Source of the DNA: Armatimonadota bacterium
GTDB lineage: Bacteria > Actinomycetota > Acidimicrobiia > Spongiisociales > UBA5794
Direction: 5' to 3'
Assembly: GCA_008501565.1 (NCBI GenBank)
Contig: QQUL01000302.1
Span: 1 to 12,796, forward strand
DNA: 12,796 bases
The translations under genes and the position numbers were made by a program. Under the pieces are notes generated by a model. The model made no database searches. It saw only the letters and a program-made list of their open reading frames with translations, and was not told the DNA's origin. This document shows positions 1-6,552 of the stretch, in pieces. Within the stretch, counting starts at the first letter, position 1. The number at the start of each line of letters is the position of its first letter.

Positions 1-58
1 TGCCAACACGGCAATCATCGCGCTGCTTCTGCGCGTCTCGGACGAGGAACGCGCATGA
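1..58 (+). CDS. C-terminal end of RodA/FtsW-family protein (partial)
   Basis: An open frame enters from the left edge (first full codon at 2) and ends at TGA 56-58. Only 18 residues are visible, ending LLLRVSDEERA. The hydrophobic stretch followed by a short charged tail fits the end of a polytopic protein. The identity rests on context: in Actinomycetota the gene directly before pbpA and pknB is normally rodA/ftsW, a SEDS peptidoglycan glycosyltransferase that works with the class B PBP. Its stop overlaps the start of the next gene as ATGA, so the two are probably translationally coupled. The call is family-level inference, not sequence proof. Confidence 0.6.
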   Translation, partial: ANTAIIALLLRVSDEERA

Positions 59-1518
59 ACGTCTCTCTCCGACGCGCCGCGTATGCGCTGCTCGGGGCGT
101 TCCTCGTGCTTGCGGCCTCAGTGACCTATGTGCAGGCGATCAATGCGCCCGAATATCGCGACGACCCCCGGAATCCACGTCTGATTGCATGGAGAACAGG
201 TCGCGAACGTGGCCCGATCGTCACCTCCGATCAGGTGGTTGTCGCAGAGTCTCGCCCCAGTCCGAACGACCCGACGCTCTTCCAGAGGACCTATCCCTTC
301 GACGGCCTCTATGCGCACACCGTTGGCTACACATCCGTTCTCTTTGGGTCCCGGGGCCTTGAACGAACGCAGGCTTCCGAGCTGACATCAGACCGAGACT
401 CGACGATCTCGGGTGTCCTCAACGGAATCCTTGGCGGAGACACACGGCCCCGTGGGTTGCGTCTCACGATCGATCACGAACTCCAAATGGTCGCAACCGA
501 GGCGCTCGGCCAACAGCGAGGCGCCGTTGTAGCCCTCGACCCCCAGACCGGTGCGGTTCTCGCGCTTGTCTCGTATCCGAGTTTCGACCCGAACAGCCTC
601 ATCGGTTTCGACGCTGCACAGGCTGGCGTGGATCTCGAGAACGATCCGGACGAGCCCCTCAGAAACCGGGTCTCTGATGAGACCTATGCGCCAGGCTCCG
701 TGTTCAAGATCGTGACCACCGCGGCGGGTCTCGATACCGGGTTGGTGAGCCCATCAAGCGAGTTCCCGGATCCGGTGGAACTTGAGCTTCCGGGAAGCAC
801 ATCGACCATCAAGAACTTTGACGGTGAGGTCTGCCGTGCCGGGACGCAGGTGAGTCTTGAGTATGCGTTCGTCCACTCATGCAACACGACGTTTGCACAG
901 CTCGGTATGAACCTCGGCGGTGAACAGCTCGCTCGACATGCAGACCAGTTCGGATTCAACAGAGCCGTGCCGTTCGATCTCGAAACGCTCGTCAGCTTCT
1001 TTCCCGATGATGGCAGCCTCAACGACAACCCTCCCGCGACCGCACAGTCCGCCATCGGGCAGCGAGACGTACAGGCGACACCGCTCCTTGTGGCCCTTTC
1101 GGGAGCGGCGGTCGCCAACGGCGGCGAGATGATGGTTCCCTACCTCGTTTACGACATCTTCACGTCAGATGGAACCGTTGAATCATCCACCACTCCGAAG
1201 GTGTGGAGACGAGCGATGAGCCCGGCGACCGCCTCGGTTCTCAGCGGCCTCATGGAGCAGGTCGTCGTGTCCGGGACAGGCAAGAAGGCCGCGGTCCCCG
1301 GGATACGGATCGGCGGCAAGACGGGAACAGCCGAGGTCACCGGTCAGGCTCCGCATGCGTGGTTCGTCGGTTTCGGTCCCGTCGAACCCGAGCCGGGTCA
1401 GCAATCGATTGTCGTCGCCGTCGCCGTCGAATCCGGAGGCGACTTCGGCGAATCAGCCACAGGGGGAAGCGTCGCGGCACCCATCGCCCAAAAGGTGCTC
1501 GCTGCCTTCTTTGAGTAG
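55..1518 (+). CDS. pbpA: class B penicillin-binding protein (PbpA, peptidoglycan transpeptidase)
   Basis: A D,D-transpeptidase that cross-links peptidoglycan on the outer face of the membrane, as partner of the SEDS protein encoded just upstream. It is 487 aa. One N-terminal membrane anchor (about residues 8-28) is followed by a PBP-dimerisation-type region and a transpeptidase domain. All three catalytic motifs are present: SVFK with nucleophile S215 and K218 (in APGSVFK), SCN at 275-277, and KTGT from K422. The ATG at 55 overlaps the previous stop, and a GAGGA Shine-Dalgarno lies about 9 nt upstream, so this start is well supported. There are no PASTA repeats at the C-terminus. Length and order match actinobacterial PbpA, the single-anchor class B PBP next to pknB. 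I see no damage. Confidence 0.95.
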   Translation: MNVSLRRAAYALLGAFLVLAASVTYVQAINAPEYRDDPRNPRLIAWRTGRERGPIVTSDQVVVAESRPSPNDPTLFQRTYPFDGLYAHTVGYTSVLFGSRGLERTQASELTSDRDSTISGVLNGILGGDTRPRGLRLTIDHELQMVATEALGQQRGAVVALDPQTGAVLALVSYPSFDPNSLIGFDAAQAGVDLENDPDEPLRNRVSDETYAPGSVFKIVTTAAGLDTGLVSPSSEFPDPVELELPGSTSTIKNFDGEVCRAGTQVSLEYAFVHSCNTTFAQLGMNLGGEQLARHADQFGFNRAVPFDLETLVSFFPDDGSLNDNPPATAQSAIGQRDVQATPLLVALSGAAVANGGEMMVPYLVYDIFTSDGTVESSTTPKVWRRAMSPATASVLSGLMEQVVVSGTGKKAAVPGIRIGGKTGTAEVTGQAPHAWFVGFGPVEPEPGQQSIVVAVAVESGGDFGESATGGSVAAPIAQKVLAAFFE

Positions 1519-1647
1519 ATGACCGAGCGGTCGTCCGCCACCCATGCAGGGTCGCCGCTTTGATCTAAGGGGCCCGAGGACCCGAGACGACTACAAGAAA
1601 GCTGAAACTGCCCCGTATCAGTTGCTCTGATTACTGAAGTCCCTGTG

Positions 1648-1660
1648 TACCCTCCGATCC
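1648..1660 (+). promoter_or_regulatory. leaderless-type promoter for pknB
   Basis: The 142-nt gap between pbpA and pknB has no AG-rich ribosome-binding site before the GTG at 1661. It does carry TACCCT at 1648-1653, seven nt before the start codon. That is the spacing expected when a sigma-70-type -10 box puts the transcription start on the start codon itself. A possible but poorly spaced -35 is TTGCTC at 1622-1627 (20-nt spacer). Leaderless mRNAs are common in Actinobacteria. pknB may therefore be transcribed independently of rodA-pbpA as well as by read-through. Confidence 0.55.
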
Positions 1661-3793
1661 GTGGAAGATCGCCTACTTTCCGATCGGTACCGAATCGTCA
1701 AACACCTGGCCCGCGGGGGCATGGCAGATGTTTTCGAGGCCGACGACACATTGCTGAACCGCTCGGTTGCAGTGAAGGTTCTCCACGCCAATTTCGCCTC
1801 TGACGAAGCGTTCGTCACACGGTTCAGACGTGAGGCTCAGGCAGCCGCAAACCTCTCCCATCCGAACATCGTTGCCATCTATGACTGGGGCCAGGACGCC
1901 GGCACCTACTTCATGGTGATGGAGTTGATCAACGGCAAGACCCTTCGCGATGTGCTCCGAGAGGACGGGGCGATCCTGCCCAGACGAGCAGCGGAGATCG
2001 CAGCCGAGACCGCTGCGGCCCTCAGCGTCGCACACCAACACGGCGTCTATCACCGCGATGTGAAACCAGGCAACATCATGCTGACCGACGCCGGAGCGGT
2101 GAAGGTCACGGACTTCGGGATTGCGCGGGCACTCGACGACTCGGAAGAACTGACGCGCACCGGTGCGGTGATCGGGACCGCTACCTACTTCTCCCCCGAA
2201 CAGGCTCAAGGGTTGCCGGCGGACGAACGGTCGGATGTGTACTCACTCGGGGTCGTTCTCTACGAGATGCTTGCCGGTCGACCACCGTTTTCTGGCGAAA
2301 GCCCGGTGGCCGTTGCATACCAGCACGTGTCTGAACATGCCGTTCCACCCCACGAGGTGAACGCTGACGCACCAATCGAACTCTCAGCCATAGCTTCGCA
2401 TGCGATCCAGAAACGCGCGGAGAACCGGTACCAAACCGCAGACGAAATGCGTGCAGATCTGATGCGCTACCTCGGCGGTGTTGAGCCGATGGCCGCCGGT
2501 GTCGTATCCGCGGCGGCCGCGACGGCGATGATTCCCCCGCCCGTCGGCATTCCAGCAGGTGCCGTACCAGCCGCTGCGGGCGTCACCGGTACCCAGACGT
2601 TCGATGCCCCCGTACAGGAGCGCTCCCAGACCGGCTATTGGGCCGCCGTCGGTGGTCTCATCGTGATCCTTGCGCTCGGAGTCTGGCTGCTCATGCGACT
2701 CCTCTCGGGCGGGGACACAGCCGTCGACACGGTTGTGATCCCGAACCTCGTCGACATCGAGGCGAATCAGGCGTTCGAGACCCTGCAGGGGGACGGGCTG
2801 AAGGTGCTTCAGGAGTACGAGAACAGCACCGAGATTGCCGAGGGCCGTGTGACGCGCACCGACCCGCCCGCCGGCACGAGTGTTCCTGTCGGTGAGTTCG
2901 TAAAGGTCTATGTGTCCCTCGGGGCCGAACAGTTCGGAGTCCCCAACCTCCTCGGGGAGAACGTCGACATCGCATGGGCCAGGATCACTGACCAGGGGTT
3001 CACGGTCGGGAACATCACGTACGAACCGGCGGACGACGTTGACGAGAACATCGTGATCAACCAGTCCCCTCCGGGTGGGACGACGGCCGCACCCGGGACT
3101 GCGGTGAACCTCGTCGTATCGCTGGGGCCCGAAGCGATCGAGGTTCCAGACGTCACGGGCAAGTCGACTGACACAGCAATTCTGGAGCTCGCCCGAGCGG
3201 GTTTCGTGAACATCGACACGCTCCACGAGTTCTCCCAGGATGTTCCTCTCGGATTCGTCATATCCATGAACCCGGCTGCTGGCCAGGAAATACCGAAGGA
3301 AGCCACCATCGTCCTTACCGTCTCAGACGGACCGGAACCCGTCCGTGTCCCCGACCTTGTCGGGAAGACGCAGGCTGCCGCCCAATCCGAGATGTCTGCG
3401 CTCGGCCTGGTGATGATCCTCAGCACCGAGACGGTCGAGGTTCCATTCGACTCGGGCCTCGTTGGAATGATCGCGGACCAGAGTCGTGACCCCGGCGATG
3501 TCGTTGAGGTGGGTACGTCGGTGACCGTCAAGCTTGGCGTCGTGAAACAGGTCGTGGTCCCCGACGTCTTCCAGCTGTCTGTGGATGCCGCTGAATCCGC
3601 GGCTGCAGCACAAGGGCTCCTCATCGATATCAGCGTGGACGATCCCCCGGTTTCGACACCAGACCCGACCCTGGACGGAAAGGTCGCAGACCAGGACCCA
3701 CCGGCGGGGACAACCGTCGATCAGGGTTCGATCATCACGGTCGTGCTGTACCTGTGGGACGGGACAACGACGACTACAAGCACCACCCCCTGA
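1661..3793 (+). CDS. pknB: PknB-type Ser/Thr protein kinase with five PASTA domains
   Basis: A transmembrane Ser/Thr kinase that senses peptidoglycan fragments (muropeptides or lipid II in characterised PknB/PrkC) and phosphorylates wall-synthesis and division proteins. It is 710 aa with a GTG start. The cytoplasmic kinase domain (about 1-270) has glycine loop LARGGMADVF (16-25), VAVK lysine K39, helix-C E58, HRD D133 in HRDVKPGN, DFG D151 and SPEQ at 178-181. T165 and T167 sit where the activation-loop phospho-threonines of M. tuberculosis PknB lie. An Ala/Pro-rich linker leads to one membrane span (about 328-349). Five extracellular PASTA repeats start near 358, 425, 492, 560 and 630, followed by a short Thr-rich tail. 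M. tuberculosis PknB has four PASTA repeats. No separate pknA lies between pbpA and pknB. A single span plus the PASTA ectodomain make the assignment secure. Confidence 0.96.
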   Translation: MEDRLLSDRYRIVKHLARGGMADVFEADDTLLNRSVAVKVLHANFASDEAFVTRFRREAQAAANLSHPNIVAIYDWGQDAGTYFMVMELINGKTLRDVLREDGAILPRRAAEIAAETAAALSVAHQHGVYHRDVKPGNIMLTDAGAVKVTDFGIARALDDSEELTRTGAVIGTATYFSPEQAQGLPADERSDVYSLGVVLYEMLAGRPPFSGESPVAVAYQHVSEHAVPPHEVNADAPIELSAIASHAIQKRAENRYQTADEMRADLMRYLGGVEPMAAGVVSAAAATAMIPPPVGIPAGAVPAAAGVTGTQTFDAPVQERSQTGYWAAVGGLIVILALGVWLLMRLLSGGDTAVDTVVIPNLVDIEANQAFETLQGDGLKVLQEYENSTEIAEGRVTRTDPPAGTSVPVGEFVKVYVSLGAEQFGVPNLLGENVDIAWARITDQGFTVGNITYEPADDVDENIVINQSPPGGTTAAPGTAVNLVVSLGPEAIEVPDVTGKSTDTAILELARAGFVNIDTLHEFSQDVPLGFVISMNPAAGQEIPKEATIVLTVSDGPEPVRVPDLVGKTQAAAQSEMSALGLVMILSTETVEVPFDSGLVGMIADQSRDPGDVVEVGTSVTVKLGVVKQVVVPDVFQLSVDAAESAAAAQGLLIDISVDDPPVSTPDPTLDGKVADQDPPAGTTVDQGSIITVVLYLWDGTTTTTSTTP

Positions 3794-3795
3794 GC

Positions 3796-4611
3796 GTGGC
3801 TTCGGCATCAGTAGTCCGTTCACGAAATGCGAATCTCCTTTCCTGGTACGCATCCAACAAACGAGACCTGCCGTGGAGGCGGACCACTGATCCGTTCAAG
3901 GTTCTCGTATCGGAAGTCATGCTCCAACAGACCCAGGTTTCGAGAGCCATCGACCGATTCGAGGCATTCGTGGATCGGTGGCCGACTGTTGACGATCTTG
4001 CAGCCGCAACCAATGAGGAAGTGCTTTCGGAGTGGTCCGGACTCGGATACAACTCACGGGCGCTCCGCCTTCGGGACGCCGCAATCCAACTCTCATCCAG
4101 CGGATGGCCGACTGAGCCGGCAGATCTCAGGACTCTCCCCGGGATCGGTCCCTACACCGCAAACGCGATCGCCTCTATCTGCTTCGGGGCACAGATCCCG
4201 GCGGTCGATACAAACCTGCGCCGAATACTGAGTCGTTGGGCAGGGCGTCCACTCACCGGATCCGACCTGGAACAGTTCGCATCGAGCGTTGTCGGCGCCC
4301 CGGCTGGAGACTGGAATCAGGCGCTGATGGATCTCGGATCGACGCTCTGCCTTGCGCAAGAGCCGCTGTGTGACCAGTGCCCGGTCGAGGATTCGTGCGC
4401 CGACCCTTCCGTCTATGTCCGCGCTCCGCGCCAGTCGCGCTTTGAAGGCTCGACACGGCAGCTGCGCGGAGCGTTGGTGCGGGCAGACCTTGCAGGCGTC
4501 GATCTCATCGAGGTCGGCACAAGACTCGGGAGGTCTCCGGAGGAGATCGACCGGACGATCGGATCCCTCGCCGAAGAAGGACTGATCCGTTCGCGCAAGT
4601 CTGCCCGCTGA
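3796..4611 (+). CDS. mutY: A/G-specific adenine glycosylase MutY, short C-terminal form
   Basis: Removes adenine mispaired with 8-oxoguanine in base excision repair. I place the start at GTG 3796, two nt after the pknB stop. The frame is open back to an ATG at 3754, but that would overlap pknB by 40 nt and add residues unlike MutY. The product is then 271 aa. It has catalytic E40 in SEVMLQQTQ, helix-hairpin-helix LPGIGPYT (from L114), catalytic D138 in VDTN, and a [4Fe-4S] set C185-x6-C192-x2-C195-x5-C201. The first residues include LPWRR, typical of MutY. After about residue 210 there is no NUDIX-like 8-oxoG-reading domain as in E. coli MutY (350 aa). Instead a 60-residue tail (FEGSTRQLRG... 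SLAEEGLIRS) looks like a small winged-helix. I recall similar short tails in other actinobacterial MutYs. There is no clear ribosome-binding site, so coupling to pknB translation is likely. Confidence 0.93.
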   Translation: MASASVVRSRNANLLSWYASNKRDLPWRRTTDPFKVLVSEVMLQQTQVSRAIDRFEAFVDRWPTVDDLAAATNEEVLSEWSGLGYNSRALRLRDAAIQLSSSGWPTEPADLRTLPGIGPYTANAIASICFGAQIPAVDTNLRRILSRWAGRPLTGSDLEQFASSVVGAPAGDWNQALMDLGSTLCLAQEPLCDQCPVEDSCADPSVYVRAPRQSRFEGSTRQLRGALVRADLAGVDLIEVGTRLGRSPEEIDRTIGSLAEEGLIRSRKSAR

Positions 4612-4619
4612 GGGCGGAT
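4599..4619. terminator. weak hairpin at the mutY 3' end
   Basis: CTGCCC (4601-4606) and GGGCGG (4612-4617) can pair around a 5-nt loop, extended by a T-A and a G-T pair, across the mutY stop codon. There is no T-run afterwards. mutY and pabA converge here with a 62-nt gap, so some terminator is expected. This is the best candidate I see, but it is weak. Confidence 0.25.
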
Positions 4620-4673
4620 GCTGGACGGGCCGGTGGTGTCAGAGACCGTTGTGACCTCAACGACGGCCAATGG

Positions 4674-5261
4674 TCAGTGAACCAGCTCCGGTGCGGTGGT
4701 TTCCAGGGCGAGGAAATTGGCGAGAATCGCCTTCCCGTGGACCGTCATGATGCTTTCAGGGTGGAATTGCACCGCTTCGATCGGAAGACTCTTGTGCCGT
4801 ATTCCCTGGAGCACACCGTCGTCAGAGTGCGCTGTCTCTTCGAACACGTCCGGAACGTCGGTTGCGGCGAGTGAGTGATAGCGGGTTGCGTCGAATGGGT
4901 TCGGTATCCCGGCGAATATCCCTTTTCCGTCGTGGGTTATCGAAGACGTCTTGCCATGGCGTGGTTCGGGGGCGAGCCCTACAGATCCTCCGAATGCGGC
5001 TACCGCCGCCTGAAGACCGAGACAGACGCCCAGGGTGGGAATCGTCGGACTGAGAGCCGTGATGTAGTCCATTGAATATCCTGCATCCTCGGGACGCCCC
5101 GGCCCCGGGGAAATCACGATCCGTTCGGGGGCGAGCGCCATTGCATCGGCAGGTGTGAGGACGTCGTTGCGGTACACAACCGGATCGGCACCGAGTTCTC
5201 CGATGTACTGGGCGAGGTTGTAGGTGAAGGAGTCGTAGTTGTCGAGGATCAGAACCCTCAT
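4674..5261 (-). CDS. pabA: glutamine amidotransferase component of aminodeoxychorismate/anthranilate synthase (PabA/TrpG)
   Basis: A class I glutamine amidotransferase subunit that hydrolyses glutamine and passes ammonia to PabB or TrpE, for folate (p-aminobenzoate) or tryptophan synthesis. It is 195 aa, the usual length. It has the N-terminal DNYDSFTYNLAQY, oxyanion segment SPGPGRPEDAG (from 51), nucleophile C80 in LGVCLGLQ, and H167 and E169 in AVQFHPES, so the Cys-His-Glu triad is complete. The usual GVCLGHQ reads GVCLGLQ here (Leu for His two after the Cys-Leu-Gly). No trpE or pabB is adjacent, so the specific pathway cannot be decided; one subunit may serve both. The ATG overlaps the stop of the 49-aa upstream gene as ATGA. 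A pabA-like gene beside sortase and crgA is a recurring arrangement in Actinobacteria. Confidence 0.93.
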   Translation of the reverse strand: MRVLILDNYDSFTYNLAQYIGELGADPVVYRNDVLTPADAMALAPERIVISPGPGRPEDAGYSMDYITALSPTIPTLGVCLGLQAAVAAFGGSVGLAPEPRHGKTSSITHDGKGIFAGIPNPFDATRYHSLAATDVPDVFEETAHSDDGVLQGIRHKSLPIEAVQFHPESIMTVHGKAILANFLALETTAPELVH

Positions 5262-5407
5262 TCGATGCCACCACCGGAATCGAGGAGGTTGGTTCCCATC
5301 CAGTTGTAGATGATGTTGAGCAGCAACAAGGCGACAACCACGATGATCAACGCGAGGACCGCCTTGACCGCGATGGGGCCGGGTAGTCGCAGGAAGAGTT
5401 GTCTCAT
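5258..5407 (-). CDS. 49-aa single-span membrane protein between sortase and pabA
   Basis: A short frame that exactly bridges two recognised genes. Its ATG (5405-5407) overlaps the sortase stop as ATGA, and its TGA (5258-5260) overlaps the pabA start as ATGA. The product begins MRQLFLRLPGPIAVKAVLAL, continues through a strongly hydrophobic helix (about residues 14-34), and ends NWMGTNLLDSGGGIE. The positive N-terminus and acidic C-terminus suggest N-in, C-out topology. I do not recognise the family. It could be a sortase partner, a division-linked micro-protein like other small spans near crgA, or simply a membrane tether. The double overlap and the clean span make it very likely a real, translated gene. 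Confidence 0.82.
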   Translation of the reverse strand: MRQLFLRLPGPIAVKAVLALIIVVVALLLLNIIYNWMGTNLLDSGGGIE

Positions 5408-6171
5408 GTTCCGAGAATAGTCGAGGCGTTTGGACCGTCTATGAGCTCGGCGAACACAACCAGTCGCTGTCGAGAGCTGAACTTCGGATGGCAGGTCGTG
5501 AGGGTCAGGGTGGCACCGCCGAGATCCTCCGTTACCCAGAGGTCACGCGGAGAGACGATTTCGGATCCGGTGACTTGATACGTGTGAACGCCCAACGCGG
5601 TTTCGACCTCGATCAGATCCCCCGGGTTCAGCAGATCAAGTTCGTGAAAGGGGGCGCCGTATGTCGTTCGGTGACCTGAAATCACCGAGTTCCCCGGCTG
5701 ACCGGGGAGTGGGGTGCTCGGCATGTGGCCGGCACCGGCACGCAGCACCGGACGCGAGACCCCTTCCACAACCGCCCAACCGCCCGCGAGGCGTTCAATG
5801 GTGGGGATGGTGATGATGGCGAACGGCTCACCGACCTCGGGTGGAGCTTCAACGAAAAGTGTCGGGAACCTGACCTCGGGATCCACCATCGGATCGGTCG
5901 GCACGGTCGTATCGACGGGACCGGCGGTCGGATCCAGATAGGGAACCTCCGTAATCTCGACGTCGGCGAAGCGGGAAGTCGCTTCCTCGGTCAATCCTTG
6001 GTTTGCCTGCTGAGCGAAATAGGTCGTGACGAACAGCTGGTGAGCGACAAAGCCGAGGAGAAAGACACCGATCCCGATGGTGGTCCAGCCAAACGCTCGG
6101 ATCACACGCGTTACCCGACCGTCGCGCGGGCGCTCTGTGCTCCCGGTTTCGGTTTCCAATAGCTCGGTCAT
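5404..6171 (-). CDS. class E-like sortase (surface protein transpeptidase)
   Basis: A membrane-anchored cysteine transpeptidase that cleaves C-terminal sorting signals and joins surface proteins to peptidoglycan; class E enzymes of high-GC Gram-positives prefer LAxTG-type signals. It is 255 aa. A cytoplasmic N-terminus with charged residues leads to one span (about 27-50), an Asp/Pro/Thr-rich stalk (about 70-110), then the sortase barrel. H167 (SGHRTTYGAPFHELD) and C227 (TLTLTTCHPKF) are the catalytic His and Cys. R234 or R236 (SSRQR) supplies the arginine. The CHPKFS context and the position beside pabA/crgA fit class E. It heads the operon with the 49-aa protein and pabA. There is no ribosome-binding site; a TACCCT box lies 7 nt before the ATG, suggesting a leaderless mRNA. 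I see no LPxTG/LAxTG substrate in the window. Confidence 0.93.
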   Translation of the reverse strand: MTELLETETGSTERPRDGRVTRVIRAFGWTTIGIGVFLLGFVAHQLFVTTYFAQQANQGLTEEATSRFADVEITEVPYLDPTAGPVDTTVPTDPMVDPEVRFPTLFVEAPPEVGEPFAIITIPTIERLAGGWAVVEGVSRPVLRAGAGHMPSTPLPGQPGNSVISGHRTTYGAPFHELDLLNPGDLIEVETALGVHTYQVTGSEIVSPRDLWVTEDLGGATLTLTTCHPKFSSRQRLVVFAELIDGPNASTILGT

Positions 6172-6184
6172 CGATGCGAGGGTA
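6172..6184 (-). promoter_or_regulatory. leaderless-type promoter for the sortase operon
   Basis: Reading the minus strand, TACCCT (6184-6179) is followed by 7 nt and then the sortase ATG. The hexamer and spacing are the same as before pknB. No Shine-Dalgarno sequence lies between them. The transcription start would fall on or next to the A of the ATG. Confidence 0.55.
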
Positions 6185-6250
6185 CTGCCAGAATCCGTTT
6201 GCGACGGTGAACGAGGGACGGCTCGAGCATCGCTCGGTGAGCTGTCGGAC

Positions 6251-6262
6251 TACTCTGGGCAC
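6251..6262 (+). promoter_or_regulatory. leaderless-type promoter for crgA
   Basis: TACTCT at 6251-6256 lies 6 nt before the crgA ATG at 6263, and no ribosome-binding site is present. It sits about 70 nt from the divergent sortase -10 box, so the two promoters share one short control region. Confidence 0.55.
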
Positions 6263-6520
6263 ATGCCAGTTTCCAAAGGCCGCAAGAACAAGGCCAACAA
6301 ACGCCCCACTCCTCCGAAGCACAAACCGACCGCTGTGGACACGAAGGGCCCATCGCCGATGTGGTATGTGGTCACGATGTTTGGGCTCATGGGCGTGGGA
6401 ACGCTCGTCATTCTCGCCAACTACATCGGCCTTCTACCCGGTGGGACGGACAACACGTGGCTTCTCCTCGGGTTGGTCGGCATCGGTGTCGGATTCACGA
6501 TGACGATGAATTACAGATAG
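6263..6520 (+). CDS. crgA: cell division protein CrgA
   Basis: A small septal membrane protein of Actinobacteria that interacts with FtsZ, FtsQ and class B PBPs and helps assemble or restrain the divisome. It is 85 aa with start ATG 6263. The N-terminus MPVSKGRKNKANKR is the basic leader typical of CrgA (MPKSK-like), and two spans follow (about 33-54 and 65-82) with a short loop ANYIGLLPGGTDNTW, ending TMNYR. The frame is open upstream, but the CrgA-type N-terminus and the TACTCT box fix this start. It is divergent from the sortase operon and near pbpA/pknB, the usual actinobacterial neighbourhood. The last codons and the stop lie inside a hairpin (6512-6540). Confidence 0.93.
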   Translation: MPVSKGRKNKANKRPTPPKHKPTAVDTKGPSPMWYVVTMFGLMGVGTLVILANYIGLLPGGTDNTWLLLGLVGIGVGFTMTMNYR

Positions 6521-6540
6521 GGCCTTCGGCCCTATCTGTA
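6512..6540. terminator. perfect bidirectional terminator hairpin overlapping the crgA stop
   Basis: TACAGATAGGGCC (6512-6524) pairs perfectly with GGCCCTATCTGTA (6528-6540) around a TTC loop, giving a 13-bp stem. The crgA stop TAG (6518-6520) is inside the left arm. The leftward thiolase operon ends at 6553, 12 nt away, so the hairpin separates two convergent units and can serve both. Only a loose TTTC follows on the plus strand, so termination may not follow the classic U-tract model. Confidence 0.8.
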
Positions 6541-6552
6541 GCTTTCAGCTCT

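Noticed and set aside
1519..1660. Terminator or small gene between pbpA and pknB
   Set aside because: Only short imperfect dyads (for example GACCGAGCGGTC) without a T-run, and a 14-codon frame with no support; only the -10 box before pknB is kept.
2384..3226. 280-codon open frame on the minus strand inside pknB
   Set aside because: It runs antisense through the end of the kinase domain, the membrane span and the PASTA repeats. Its residues are Arg/Asp/Val-rich with no domain, the usual shadow of a GC-rich gene.
4822..5337. 171-codon minus-strand frame overlapping pabA
   Set aside because: Arg/Ser/Cys-rich and out of frame with the convincing PabA motifs and with the 49-aa gene.
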